Positions 8,434 through 16,706 of a DNA stretch of 64,000 nt are shown here, piece after piece. The notes under the pieces are model-generated. The model made no database searches. It saw only the letters and a program-made list of their open reading frames with translations, and was not told the origin of the DNA. Every line of letters begins with the position of its first letter. The first letter of the stretch is position 1. The stretch spans positions 1,612,001 through 1,676,000 of the forward strand of contig NZ_MTBP01000002.1 of the NCBI RefSeq assembly GCF_002911665.1, written 5' to 3'. This stretch comes from Actinomadura rubteroloni (lineage in GTDB: Bacteria > Actinomycetota > Actinomycetes > Streptosporangiales > Streptosporangiaceae). Made by a program: the position numbers and the translations under genes.

Positions 8434-8960
8434 CGGCCCTTGTCCTCGCCGGACCGGTCGTTCCCGCCCGCGTCGTCGTCCTCGCCGGGCAGGTGGATGT
8501 CGTCGACGGTGATGTTCACCTCGACCACCTCCAGGCCGGTCATGTGCTGGACCTGGTCCATGACGTTGTCGCGGACGGCCGACGAAAGGTCCGGGATCGC
8601 CGCGCCGTACTCCACGACGAGGTCGATGTCGATCGCGGCCTGCTTCTCCCCGACCTGCACCGACACGCCCTGGGACGCGTCGGAGCCGCCGCCGGGCAGC
8701 CGTTCGCGCACCGATCCGAACGTCCGGGCAATGCCCGCGCCCATCGCGTGGACGCCGCCGATCTCGCGGGCCGCCATCCCGGCCACCTTGGCGACGACGC
8801 CGTCCGCGATGGCCGTCCGGCCGTGCTCGCTGACGAGCGCGCCGTCCGCGTTGCGGTCGGTGTTCTTGTGCCCGGCGCCGTCGAGCGAGGCGCGGTCCGG
8901 CCGGGACGGCAGCGTGCCCGTCCCCGTTCCGCGTCCCGCCTGTCCGTTGTCCTGGTTCAC
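8430..8960 (-). CDS. Asp23/Gls24 family envelope stress response protein
   Basis: 176 residues. The central domain (about 45-155) carries the family hallmark IADGVVAKVAGMAAREIGGVHAM followed by a beta-rich segment VSVQVGEKQAAIDIDLVVEYG and an amphipathic helix before VVEVNITVDDI. The N- and C-terminal tails are polar, charged and likely disordered. Asp23 proteins form abundant polymers under the membrane and respond to alkaline or cell-wall stress. It is the first gene of the operon running to amaP at 6430. The intergenic region to the CsbD gene holds that gene's terminator, so this operon needs its own promoter near 8961-9049. Confidence 0.85.
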   Translation of the reverse strand: MNQDNGQAGRGTGTGTLPSRPDRASLDGAGHKNTDRNADGALVSEHGRTAIADGVVAKVAGMAAREIGGVHAMGAGIARTFGSVRERLPGGGSDASQGVSVQVGEKQAAIDIDLVVEYGAAIPDLSSAVRDNVMDQVQHMTGLEVVEVNITVDDIHLPGEDDDAGGNDRSGEDKGR

Positions 8961-9049
8961 GACTCATCCCCCCTGACGATGTCCCGTTGGTGCCTGCTCG
9001 CCGCCGCCGTCGCACAATCGCCGACCCAGGCAAAATTCGCTTTCAACGA

Positions 9050-9098
9050 CAAAAAGGGCGGCGGGCCGGTGACGTCGCACGTCACCGGCCCGCCGCCC
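9050..9098 (-). terminator. Strong intrinsic terminator after csbD
   Basis: Perfect 20-bp inverted repeat, arms 9056-9075 and 9079-9098, loop of 3 nt. On the minus strand the stem is followed at once by TTTTT (plus-strand AAAAA just before 9056). This is a textbook rho-independent terminator for the minus-strand CsbD gene ending at 9112, and it insulates the Asp23 operon that begins at 8960. Confidence 0.9.
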
Positions 9099-9111
9099 TG
9101 GCGCCCCGGAG

Positions 9112-9315
9112 CTACTCCTTGGAGCCGAACATGCCCTTCATCTTCTCCGCCGCGTCGCCGGCCTTCTTTTTGGCGTCATCCATCGCGCCCTGGGCCTTGG
9201 CGCTCATCTGGTCGCCCTTGCCCTCGCCTTCCAGCTCGCGGTCGCCGGTCGCCTTGCCGGCGCCCTCCTTGATCTTGCCCTGCGCCTGGTCAGCCTTGTT
9301 GCCGAGGTCACCCAT
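9112..9315 (-). CDS. CsbD family general-stress protein
   Basis: 67 residues, highly charged, with the CsbD signature GNKADQAQGKIKEGAGKATGD and a Lys/Asp/Ala-rich tail. CsbD-like proteins are small hydrophilic polypeptides, often strongly induced in general stress (sigma-B regulon in Bacillus); their biochemical role is unresolved. GGGAGG 6 nt upstream fixes the start at 9315 rather than an in-frame codon at 9357. It follows amaP2 by 38 nt on the same strand and ends in a strong terminator, so it may be the last gene of the purU-DUF6286-amaP2 run or have its own promoter. Confidence 0.88.
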   Translation of the reverse strand: MGDLGNKADQAQGKIKEGAGKATGDRELEGEGKGDQMSAKAQGAMDDAKKKAGDAAEKMKGMFGSKE

Positions 9316-9353
9316 CGTGATCCTCCCGATGCCGGGTGTCGATGTCCGAGCGA

Positions 9354-9920
9354 TCACCTACCCGCCGCGCCCCGCCGAAACCTCGCCGGGCCGAGCCGGA
9401 ACCGCACGACGGCGACGAGATCGGGCAGCTCGGCGTCCCGGCACCGCGCGATCGGCCCGTCCCCGAGCGCCGCGAGCAGCCCGCCGAGCGGCGTCCCGTC
9501 CGCGCACGCGACGGTCACCACCAGCCTCGGCGCGTGCCGCGTCCCGGTCAGCCGGACCTTGACGTCCCGCACGCCCGGCAACCGCAGCGCCTCGGCCCGC
9601 AGGGCCGCGACGGCGGGAACGTCCGGCCGGGCGCGGCGGCGCAGCAGCGCGGCCCGGCCGGCCCGCCACAGCCCGGTGGTCGCGGCGAGCGCGACGCCTT
9701 CGGCGGCGAGCGAGACGGCGGGCCAGAACCACCCGTGCCGCGCCGCGTACCGGACGACCGACGGATCCAGCACCGGCCGTCCCGCCGCCGGGGCCGCGCC
9801 CAGCCCCGCCTGCGCGGTGCCGTGCAGCCCGGCCAGGCTCGTCTCGACGGCGTCCGCGCCGAGCACGACCGCCCCGCACGCGAGCAGGACCCCGGCGGCG
9901 ACGGCGACCCCCGTCCGCAT
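9354..9920 (-). CDS. Second AmaP-type membrane anchor protein
   Basis: 188 residues with a first hydrophobic segment at about 4-28, a conserved RHGWFWPAV (61-69) leading into a second helix, and a cytosolic domain from about 100 resembling the C-terminal part of the AmaP protein at 6430 (RLPGVRDVKVRLTGTRHAPRL against AAYPGVRGVGARIGGSSRRPRL). It starts immediately after the stop of the DUF6286 gene. No Asp23 gene accompanies this copy, so it may service the neighbouring Asp23 set or have diverged. Confidence 0.7.
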   Translation of the reverse strand: MRTGVAVAAGVLLACGAVVLGADAVETSLAGLHGTAQAGLGAAPAAGRPVLDPSVVRYAARHGWFWPAVSLAAEGVALAATTGLWRAGRAALLRRRARPDVPAVAALRAEALRLPGVRDVKVRLTGTRHAPRLVVTVACADGTPLGGLLAALGDGPIARCRDAELPDLVAVVRFRLGPARFRRGAAGR

Positions 9921-10508
9921 TCACCGCCCCCCGCGCCGGACGTCCACGCGCACATCATGCGACAGCCCGAACCCCGCGAGCCGCGCCCGCACCGCCTCTT
10001 CCACCACCCGCGCCGACGCCGGGCGGACCTTCACCACCACGTGCGGGCGCGAGCGGCCGGGCAGGCGGACGCGGGCGCGTCCGGCGCCGGGGACGGCGCG
10101 GGCCGCGCGGGCCAGGGCGCGTCGCACGTCGCGCCGGGGGACGCCCCCGGCGAGGCGGCCGTCCTCGGTGCGGACGGGCAGCAGCCGCCACCGGCCCGGC
10201 ACCCCGGCGAGCAGGAGAAGGGCGCCGGACGCCAGGAGCGCGTAGCCGGCGACGCCCACCGCGCGGTCGCCCCAGGACGTGCGGCGCAGCAGCGCCACGA
10301 TGTCGTGCACCGGGAGCAGGTCGGCCGGACGCCCGGCGACCCGCGCGACGATCTCGGCCGTCACGGCCCACGCTGCGACCGTCAGCAGCGCCAGGAGGGC
10401 GAGGACCAGGGACGTGCGGTGCGGGCGGAACTCGCGCCGGGCGAGCCGCCGTGCGCGCTGCCGTCCGTCCAGGTCCGCGATCCACGCGGTGATCGGCGCG
10501 TCGTCCAT
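9921..10508 (-). CDS. Second DUF6286-type membrane protein
   Basis: 195 residues: basic N-terminal region with REFRPHRTS, helix at about 33-56, helix at about 83-103, then a C-terminal domain ending VRVDVRRGG. It aligns by eye with the protein at 7011 across the second helix and beyond. Gene order DUF6286-then-amaP is the same in both clusters, which indicates segmental duplication. It begins 34 nt after the purU stop on the same strand. Confidence 0.7.
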   Translation of the reverse strand: MDDAPITAWIADLDGRQRARRLARREFRPHRTSLVLALLALLTVAAWAVTAEIVARVAGRPADLLPVHDIVALLRRTSWGDRAVGVAGYALLASGALLLLAGVPGRWRLLPVRTEDGRLAGGVPRRDVRRALARAARAVPGAGRARVRLPGRSRPHVVVKVRPASARVVEEAVRARLAGFGLSHDVRVDVRRGGR

Positions 10509-10542
10509 CGACGCCCATGCTGCCGCACGCGGTCGCCGTGCG

Positions 10543-11388
10543 TCAGCGGAAGACGACCGTCCGCGTTCCGTTGAGCAGCACGCGGTGCTCGGCGTGCCAG
10601 CGGACGGCGCGGGCGAGCGCGAGCCGTTCCACGTCCCGGCCGACGGCGACGAGCGCGTCGGGGCCGTGCGCGTGGTCCACCCGCGCGACCTCCTGCTCGA
10701 TGATCGGCCCTTCGTCCAGGTCGGCGGTGACGTAGTGGGCGGTCGCGCCGATGAGCTTCACGCCGCGCGTGTGCGCCTGGTGGTACGGGCGGGCGCCTTT
10801 AAAGCTCGGCAGGAACGAGTGGTGGATGTTGATGACGCGGCCGGGGAGCTTGGCGCAGAAGTCGTCGGACAGGATCTGCATATACCGGGCGAGGACGACG
10901 AGATCCGCGCCGTAATGTTCGACCAGCGTCAGTACCTCGGCCTCCTGCGCGGCCTTCGCGCCCTTCGTCACGGGCAGGTGGTGGTAGTCCACGCCGTAGG
11001 ACTGGGTCAGCGGACGCAGGTCCGGGTGGTTGGACACGACCGCGACGATGTCCACGTCCAGCAGCCCGGACCGCTGCCGGTAGAGCAGGTCGTTGAGGCA
11101 GTGGTCGTCCCGCGACACCATGATCAGGACGCGTTCCCGGGCGGCGGCCGGGTACAGCCGGCACTCGCCGCCGAACTCCGCGCCGACGGCGGCGAACGCG
11201 GCGCGCAGTTCGTCCTCCCCGGCCGACCCGGACGAGAACTGGACGCGCAGGAAGAAGATCCCGGTGTCCCGGTCGCCGAACTGCTGGCTCTCCAGGATGT
11301 TGCAGTCCCGTCCGGCGAGCAGGCCGGACACGGCCGCCACGATCCCGGGACGGTCCGGACACGACAAGGTCACCACGTACTCGCTCAC
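10543..11388 (-). CDS. purU: Formyltetrahydrofolate deformylase
   Basis: 281 residues from GTG 11388. An N-terminal ACT domain (YVVTLSCPDRPGIVAAVSGLL, about 4-80) precedes a formyltransferase domain with the catalytic INIHHSFLPSF segment. PurU hydrolyses 10-formyl-THF to formate and THF and balances the one-carbon pool, which fits the glycine/serine genes at the left end though they are not linked. It is divergent from the lpqC-like gene with 65 bp between them. Downstream on the same strand are the DUF6286/AmaP pair. Confidence 0.95.
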   Translation of the reverse strand: MSEYVVTLSCPDRPGIVAAVSGLLAGRDCNILESQQFGDRDTGIFFLRVQFSSGSAGEDELRAAFAAVGAEFGGECRLYPAAARERVLIMVSRDDHCLNDLLYRQRSGLLDVDIVAVVSNHPDLRPLTQSYGVDYHHLPVTKGAKAAQEAEVLTLVEHYGADLVVLARYMQILSDDFCAKLPGRVINIHHSFLPSFKGARPYHQAHTRGVKLIGATAHYVTADLDEGPIIEQEVARVDHAHGPDALVAVGRDVERLALARAVRWHAEHRVLLNGTRTVVFR

Positions 11389-11420
11389 ACCGGCAGCGTA
11401 CCGACCGCCTGACGGGTGGT

Positions 11421-11446
11421 TTGACCTGGTCTTGACGGGCTAGATT
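11421..11446 (+). promoter_or_regulatory. Promoter of the lpqC-like gene, probably leaderless
   Basis: TAGATT at 11441-11446 matches the TANNNT -10 consensus, and the ATG begins 8 nt later at 11454, so the transcript probably starts at or next to the A of the start codon. TTGACC at 11421-11426 resembles a -35 box but the 14-bp spacer is short; another TTGACG sits at 11432. No Shine-Dalgarno sequence is present. Confidence 0.55.
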
Positions 11447-11453
11447 CGCAACC

Positions 11454-12398
11454 ATGCGTCGACTCCTCCTGATCCCGCTGGCGCTGGTCGCGGTGCTCGC
11501 CCTAGCGCTGACGGCCTGCGAGACCGAGAAGGAGGGCGGCGGGAAGCACGCGACGGGCACGCCGCCCGCGAGCGTGGACGGCATCTCCACCCGCGCCGGA
11601 ACGCACAAGGAGAAGATCGACGTGGGGACGATCGCCCCCCGCGAGTACCTGATCCACATGCCGCCGAAGGTCGCCAAGAGCAAATGGCGGGGCGGACGGC
11701 TCGCCAAGCGGCTGCCGGTCGTCCTCGCCCTGCACGGCGGCTTCTCGACGATGGGCCAGATGCAGCGGCTGACGAACTTCGACTCCCTCGCCGACGAGCA
11801 CGGGTTCATCGCCGTCTACCCGAACGGCTTCGCGACGACGTGGAACGCGGGCGACTGCTGCGGCGCCGCCAAGATCGGCCACGTGAACGACGTCGACTTC
11901 CTGAGCCGTCTCATCGACAAGCTGAACGGCACCGGGCTGGTGGATCCGAAGCGCGTCTTCGTCACCGGCTTCTCCAACGGCGCGGGCATGGCGTACCGGA
12001 TGGCCTGCGAGGAAGCGGACAAGGTCGCCGCGATCGGCGTCGTGGAGGGCGCGCTGGTGACCAAGTGCGACCCGTCCCGTCCGGTGTCGGCGATGATCTT
12101 CCACGGGACGGCGGACGGCAACGTCCCGTTCAACGGCGGCGGGCGCCGCGACATCAACGACTCGCGCGGCTTCCCGCCGGTCAAGGACGCCGTGGACTTC
12201 TGGCGCCGGGTCGGGCATCTCGGCGCCACCGGTACCAAGGTCACCGCGCAGGCGTCGGGCGCCGACTGCGAGGCCACGAACAAGGGTTCGGGCGGCGTCC
12301 AGGTCACGTTCTGCAAGATCGACGGCGGCCGGCACCAGTGGCCGTCCGGCGCGAGCACCACGCTCTGGAACTTCTTCGCCACGCACGGACGTGACTGA
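11454..12398 (+). CDS. LpqC-like secreted lipoprotein esterase (PHB depolymerase family)
   Basis: 314 residues. A lipoprotein signal ends in LALTAC (Cys22), followed by a polar linker. The alpha/beta-hydrolase core shows the oxyanion region LALHGGFS, the nucleophile elbow GFSNGAGM, an Asp-containing HGTADGNVPF and a catalytic-His candidate GGRHQWP. This is the extracellular esterase group that contains polyhydroxybutyrate depolymerases, feruloyl esterases and mycobacterial LpqC. Substrate cannot be told from sequence. Several cysteines (GDCCGA, MACEEAD, TKCDPS) suggest extracytoplasmic disulfides. Confidence 0.85.
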   Translation: MRRLLLIPLALVAVLALALTACETEKEGGGKHATGTPPASVDGISTRAGTHKEKIDVGTIAPREYLIHMPPKVAKSKWRGGRLAKRLPVVLALHGGFSTMGQMQRLTNFDSLADEHGFIAVYPNGFATTWNAGDCCGAAKIGHVNDVDFLSRLIDKLNGTGLVDPKRVFVTGFSNGAGMAYRMACEEADKVAAIGVVEGALVTKCDPSRPVSAMIFHGTADGNVPFNGGGRRDINDSRGFPPVKDAVDFWRRVGHLGATGTKVTAQASGADCEATNKGSGGVQVTFCKIDGGRHQWPSGASTTLWNFFATHGRD

Positions 12399-12451
12399 CG
12401 TCGCGATGTGAAGACTTCTCACGTTAAGGGGTTCTGTGGCACTGTGGCCGC

Positions 12452-13636
12452 ATGAACCTCCGCGAGCGGTACGACGCCGCCACGGGCTCGCTCGAAGCTC
12501 CCTTCGCCGTCGTGGACCTGCCCGCCCTGCGCGCGAACGCCGCCGACCTCGTCCGGCGCGCGGCGGGCAAGCCGATCCGCGTGGCGAGCAAGTCCGTCCG
12601 CTGCCGCGCGCTGCTGGAGGAGGTCCTGGCGCTGGACGGCTTCGCGGGCGTCATGGCGTTCACGCTCCCCGAGGCGCTGTGGCTCGCCCGCGAGGGCACG
12701 AGCGACGACATCCTCCTCGCCTACCCCACCGCCGACCGGACGGCCCTCGCCGCGCTCGCCGCCGACGAGCACGCCGCCCGCACGATCACGGTGATGGTCG
12801 ACGGCACCGACCACCTCGACCTCATCGAGGAGGCGGTCAAGGGCGCGACCGTCCGCGTCTGCCTGGACATCGACGCGTCCTACCGGGCGCTCGCCGGGCG
12901 GCTGCGCGTCGGCGCGCTCCGCTCCCCGCTGCACACCCCCGGCCAGGTCCGCGCGCTGGCCGCCGAGATCGGGCGCCGCGACGGCCTCCGGCTCGTCGGG
13001 CTGATGGCCTACGAGTCGCAGATCGCGGGCGTCGGGGACCGTCCGCCCGGCCGGGCCGCGCGCGGCCGGATGATCGCCGCGATGCAGCGCCGGTCCCGGC
13101 TGGAGCTGGCCCGGCGCCGCGCCGCGATCGTCGCCGCCGTGCGCGAGGTCGCCGACCTGGAGTTCGTCAACGGCGGCGGCACCGGCAGCGTGGAGAGCAC
13201 CGCCGCCGAGCGGTCCGTCACCGAGGTCGCCGCCGGGTCCGGGCTGTACCACCCGCACCTGTTCGACTACTACTCCAACTTCCGGGGACGGCCCGCCGCC
13301 CTGTTCGCGCTCCCGGTCGTCCGGCGGCCCGGCCCCGGCGTCGTGACGTGCCTCGGCGGCGGCTACCTCGCGTCCGGGCCCGCCGACGCGCTGCGGCTCC
13401 CCCAGCCGTACCTGCCGACCGGGCTGTCCTACGACCGGAACGAAGGCGCGGGCGAGGTCCAGACGCCGCTGCTCGGCCCCGCCGCCGACCTGCTGGCCGT
13501 CGGCGACCGCGTCTGGTTCCGGCACACCAAGGCCGGTGAGCTGTGCGAACGGTTCGCCGAACTGCACCTGCTGGACGGCGGAGAGGTCGCCCGGACCGTG
13601 CCCACCTACCGGGGCGAGGGCCGGACGTTCCTCTGA
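12452..13636 (+). CDS. PLP-dependent amino acid deaminase/aldolase (D-threonine aldolase-like)
   Basis: 394 residues. The N-terminal alanine-racemase-like TIM barrel carries the PLP lysine in IRVASKSVRC, and the small C-terminal domain ends with RVWFRHTKAGELCERF, where a His and a Cys resemble the metal site of D-serine dehydratase/D-threonine aldolase. The family breaks down D-amino or beta-hydroxy amino acids. It leads a plus-strand run with a SIMPL protein, PfkB kinase and GH4 glycosidase; similar groupings in actinomycetes suggest turnover of cell-wall-derived sugars and D-amino acids (inference). Confidence 0.85.
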   Translation: MNLRERYDAATGSLEAPFAVVDLPALRANAADLVRRAAGKPIRVASKSVRCRALLEEVLALDGFAGVMAFTLPEALWLAREGTSDDILLAYPTADRTALAALAADEHAARTITVMVDGTDHLDLIEEAVKGATVRVCLDIDASYRALAGRLRVGALRSPLHTPGQVRALAAEIGRRDGLRLVGLMAYESQIAGVGDRPPGRAARGRMIAAMQRRSRLELARRRAAIVAAVREVADLEFVNGGGTGSVESTAAERSVTEVAAGSGLYHPHLFDYYSNFRGRPAALFALPVVRRPGPGVVTCLGGGYLASGPADALRLPQPYLPTGLSYDRNEGAGEVQTPLLGPAADLLAVGDRVWFRHTKAGELCERFAELHLLDGGEVARTVPTYRGEGRTFL

Positions 13637-13661
13637 CGGGAATTCCGTCATACCGAGCGGC

Positions 13662-13667
13662 TAGGTT
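13662..13667 (+). promoter_or_regulatory. -10 element for a leaderless SIMPL transcript
   Basis: TAGGTT fits TANNNT and ends 7 nt before the ATG at 13675, with no ribosome-binding site between them. This suggests a leaderless internal start within the 38-bp gap after the deaminase gene. The -35 is not obvious. Confidence 0.4.
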
Positions 13668-13674
13668 GGCCGGT

Positions 13675-14325
13675 ATGAGCGACGCCCCTGTCATCAGCGT
13701 CCGCGGTGAGGCCGTCCTGGAGGCCGAGCCGGAGATCGCGCGGGTGACCGTCCACGTCCAGGCCCGCGAGCGCGAGCGGCGGGACGCGCTCGACCGGCTC
13801 GCCGAGCGCAACGAGCAGTGCCTCGCCCTCGTCCGGTCCTACGGCGACGCCGTGGAGCGGGTGGAGACCGGCGGGCTCTCGGTCACGCCGGAGATCCGCT
13901 ACGGCAAGCGCAACGACGTCGCGGCCTACCGGGGCACGGCGGTCCTCAAGCTGACCGTGGCGGACTTCACCGTCCTCGCCGAACTGCTGCCGAGGCTGGC
14001 CGACCAGGAGCGCACGTCCGTCCACGGGCCCGACTGGGCGCTCCGGGAGGACAGCGAGGTCCACGCCCGCGCGGCGCGGGAGGCCGCGCTGCGGGCCGTG
14101 GAGCGTGCCCGCGGGTACGCCGACGCGCTCGGGACGCGGCTCACCGGCCTGGTCTCGCTCTCGGACGAGTCGACGCAGGACCCCGGCTACGGGTTCGCCC
14201 CGATGGCCGCCGCCGCGCGGGGCGGCGCGGACGGCGAGCCGGAGCCGATCGTGGTCGAGCCGCAGGTCCAGACCGTCCGGGCCGCCGTGCTGGCCCGGTT
14301 CACCGCGACCCCGCCCGAGCTGTGA
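13675..14325 (+). CDS. SIMPL domain (DUF541) protein
   Basis: 216 residues. The SIMPL fold signature begins ISVRGEAVLEAEPEIARVTVHV and continues with the long helix RERRDALDRLAERNEQCLALV and the VTPEIRYGKRNDVAAYRGTAVLKLTV strand pair; the late VVEPQVQTVRAAVLARF is also typical. SIMPL proteins are often periplasmic in Gram-negatives; this one has no signal peptide, so it is probably cytosolic. Its biochemical role is unknown. The next gene starts in its stop codon. Confidence 0.88.
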   Translation: MSDAPVISVRGEAVLEAEPEIARVTVHVQARERERRDALDRLAERNEQCLALVRSYGDAVERVETGGLSVTPEIRYGKRNDVAAYRGTAVLKLTVADFTVLAELLPRLADQERTSVHGPDWALREDSEVHARAAREAALRAVERARGYADALGTRLTGLVSLSDESTQDPGYGFAPMAAAARGGADGEPEPIVVEPQVQTVRAAVLARFTATPPEL

Positions 14326-15374
14326 CGACCCCCGAGCCGTGCGCCGGCCCCCGGCCGGACGGCCCGGCGGGCGACACCGGCGCGCTGGACGTGTTCCTCA
14401 CCGGCCGCGTCTTCATGGACATGATCTTCACCGGGCTGCCCCGCCTCCCCCTGCCCGGCACCGAGCTGATCACCGACGGGCTCGGCTCGGCGCCCGGCGG
14501 CGTCGCGAACATCGCCGTCGCGATGAGCCGGCTCGGCCTGCGCACCGGCCTCGCCGCCCCGTTCGGCGACGACCTGTTCGGCTCCTACCTCTGGCGGACG
14601 CTCGCCGAGCAGGAGCAGGTCGACCTCGGCTGGTCGCGGCGCGTCCCCGGCTGGCCGACTCCGGTCACGGTGTCGCTCGCGCACGCCGCCGACCGCAGCA
14701 TGATCACCTACCAGCGCCCGCTGCCCGCCGGCGGCGAGCTGTTCGCCGACGCCCCCGCCGCCGCGACGTGCTTCGTGGACATCGGCCGTCCGCTCCCGGC
14801 CTGGGCGCTGGCGCTGCGCGCCGCGGGCACGCGGGTGTTCGCCGACGTCGGCTGGGACCCGACCGAGACGTGGTCCACCGACGTCCTGGACCGCCTGTCC
14901 GACGTGGACGTGTTCCTCCCGAACGCCGTCGAGGCGATGGCCTACACCCGCACCGCGACGCCGGAGAAGGCTCTGGACGCCCTCGCCGAACGCGTCCCGG
15001 TCGTCGTCGTGAAGCTCGGCGAGCGCGGCGCCGTCGCGGTCGACCGGACGACCGGGGAACGCGCCGCCGCGCCCGCGCTGCCCGTCCGCGCCCTGGACCC
15101 GACCGGCGCGGGCGACGTGTTCGCCGCCGGGTTCGTCTACGGGACGCTCGCGGGGTTCCCGCTGGAGCGGCGGCTGCGCTTCGCCAACCTGTGCGCGGGT
15201 CTGTCGGTGCGGCACCACAGCGGCTCGCTCGGGGCGCCCTGCTGGAGCGAGATCGCCGCGTTCGGGGAGTCCGCCGACATCCCGGCCGCGACGCTGGCCG
15301 AGTACGCGTTCGTCGTCCCGCACATCCCGGCGGCGGGCCGTCCGGCCTACCGCGCCGAACCCACGCTGCGCTGA
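14322..15374 (+). CDS. PfkB family carbohydrate kinase
   Basis: 350 residues from the GTG at 14322 that overlaps the preceding TGA (GTGA). PfkB motifs are GSAPGGVANIAVAMSRLG near the N-terminus and DPTGAGDVFAAGFVYG near the C-terminus, containing the anion hole and catalytic Asp. A loop before the domain (residues 1-18) is Pro/Gly-rich and not conserved. It phosphorylates an unknown sugar or nucleoside. The GH4 6-phosphoglycosidase gene 11 nt downstream suggests sugar phosphates are handled together. Confidence 0.88.
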   Translation: MTTPEPCAGPRPDGPAGDTGALDVFLTGRVFMDMIFTGLPRLPLPGTELITDGLGSAPGGVANIAVAMSRLGLRTGLAAPFGDDLFGSYLWRTLAEQEQVDLGWSRRVPGWPTPVTVSLAHAADRSMITYQRPLPAGGELFADAPAAATCFVDIGRPLPAWALALRAAGTRVFADVGWDPTETWSTDVLDRLSDVDVFLPNAVEAMAYTRTATPEKALDALAERVPVVVVKLGERGAVAVDRTTGERAAAPALPVRALDPTGAGDVFAAGFVYGTLAGFPLERRLRFANLCAGLSVRHHSGSLGAPCWSEIAAFGESADIPAATLAEYAFVVPHIPAAGRPAYRAEPTLR

Positions 15375-15385
15375 GAGGAGCCCGG

Positions 15386-16666
15386 TTGAAGATCGCCGTC
15401 ATCGGGGCGGGCAGCGGCTACATGCCCGGCGTCGTCCGGGGCCTGCTGTACCGCGCCGCCGACCTGTCCGGCACCGAGATCGCCTGCCACGACATCGACG
15501 CCGCCCACCTGGACGTCATGACGCGGCTCGCCGCCCGCATGTTCGCCGCGCGCGGCGCCGACCTGACCGTCACCGCGCACACCGACCTCAAGCCCGCGCT
15601 GGACGGCGCGTCCTACGTGTTCACCACGTTCCGCCCCGGCGGGCTGGCGGCGCGGCACCTGGACGAGTCGATCCCGCTGCGGCACGGCGTCGTCGGGCAG
15701 GAGACGGCCGGTCCCGGCGGGCTGCTGATGGCGCTGCGGTCCGTCCCGGTGCTGCTGGAGGTCGCCGCGCTCGCCCCGCCGGACGCGTGGATCGTCAACT
15801 ACACCAACCCGACGAACATCGTCGCCGACGCGGTCGCCCGGCACACCGGCGCGCGGATCATCGGCCTGTGCGACCAGAGCGTCGGCGACACCGAGATGTG
15901 GGCGGACCTGCTCGGCCTGCCCGCCGCCCGGCTGGAGGCCGACTGGACGGGTCTGAACCACGCCACCTGGGCGACGCGCGTCCGCCTCGACGGGACGCCG
16001 CTGGACCTGCCCGCCCTGCTGGACGACCTGGCCGTCCCCGGCGGCGGCGCGACGCCGTGGCGCGACCCGTCCCGGATGGCCGAGCTGGCGAAGGCGCTCG
16101 GCTTCCTGCCGAACTCCTACGCCAAGTACTACTTCTTCCACGACGAGGTGGTCGCCGAGCTGCGGGAGAAGGGCACGACGCGGGCGCAGGACGTCCGCGC
16201 GATGCTGCCCGCCTACTACGCGGGCGTCGCCGCCGAGGCCGAGCGCGCCGACCCCGACCCGAGCCGCGAGCGCGGCGGCGGCGAGCACGGGGAGTTCGCG
16301 GTGGACGTGATCTGCGCGCTGCACCGCGACGAGGGCCGCCGCGTGATCGTCAACACCCGCAACGGCGGGGCGGTGGCGTCACTGCCCGGCGACGCGGTCG
16401 TGGAGGTCCCCGCGATCGTCGGCCGCGCCGGGCCGGTGCCGCTGACGATGGGCGAGCTTCCGGCGCCCGTCCGGGGCCTGACCCAGGCGATCCACGCCTA
16501 CGAGCGGCTGGCCGCCGACGCCGCCGTCACCGGCTCCCGGCGGCTGGCCCTGCAAGCGCTGCTCGCGCACCCGTTCGTCCGCAGCAAGCACACGGCCGAG
16601 AGCATCCTGGACGAGGGCCTGGCCGCCCACCGCCGCCACCTGCCGCAGTTCTTCTCCGGCGAATGA
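15386..16666 (+). CDS. GH4 family 6-phospho-glycosidase-type enzyme
   Basis: 426 residues from TTG 15386, chosen because GAGAGGAG lies 5 nt upstream. The N-terminal Rossmann segment KIAVIGAGSGYMPGVV binds NAD; NYTNPTNIV (137-145), the metal-ligand cysteine C162 in LCDQS and histidine H192 in GLNHATW are the GH4 catalytic set. GH4 enzymes cleave (phospho)glycosides by an NAD/Mn redox mechanism. Neighbouring PfkB kinase could supply or consume the phosphosugar. No PTS or ABC sugar transporter is nearby, so the import route is elsewhere. Confidence 0.9.
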   Translation: MKIAVIGAGSGYMPGVVRGLLYRAADLSGTEIACHDIDAAHLDVMTRLAARMFAARGADLTVTAHTDLKPALDGASYVFTTFRPGGLAARHLDESIPLRHGVVGQETAGPGGLLMALRSVPVLLEVAALAPPDAWIVNYTNPTNIVADAVARHTGARIIGLCDQSVGDTEMWADLLGLPAARLEADWTGLNHATWATRVRLDGTPLDLPALLDDLAVPGGGATPWRDPSRMAELAKALGFLPNSYAKYYFFHDEVVAELREKGTTRAQDVRAMLPAYYAGVAAEAERADPDPSRERGGGEHGEFAVDVICALHRDEGRRVIVNTRNGGAVASLPGDAVVEVPAIVGRAGPVPLTMGELPAPVRGLTQAIHAYERLAADAAVTGSRRLALQALLAHPFVRSKHTAESILDEGLAAHRRHLPQFFSGE

Positions 16667-16667
16667 G

Positions 16668-16695
16668 AAAGCCCCCGGCCGCGGCCGGGGGCTTT
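16668..16695. terminator. Bidirectional intrinsic terminator
   Basis: Perfect inverted repeat with arms 16668-16680 and 16683-16695, flanked by AAA on the left and TTT on the right. It lies between the convergent GH4 gene (stop 16666) and the DUF3618 gene (stop 16707), so it can stop both transcripts. Confidence 0.9.
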
Positions 16696-16706
16696 CACGA
16701 CGGAAT

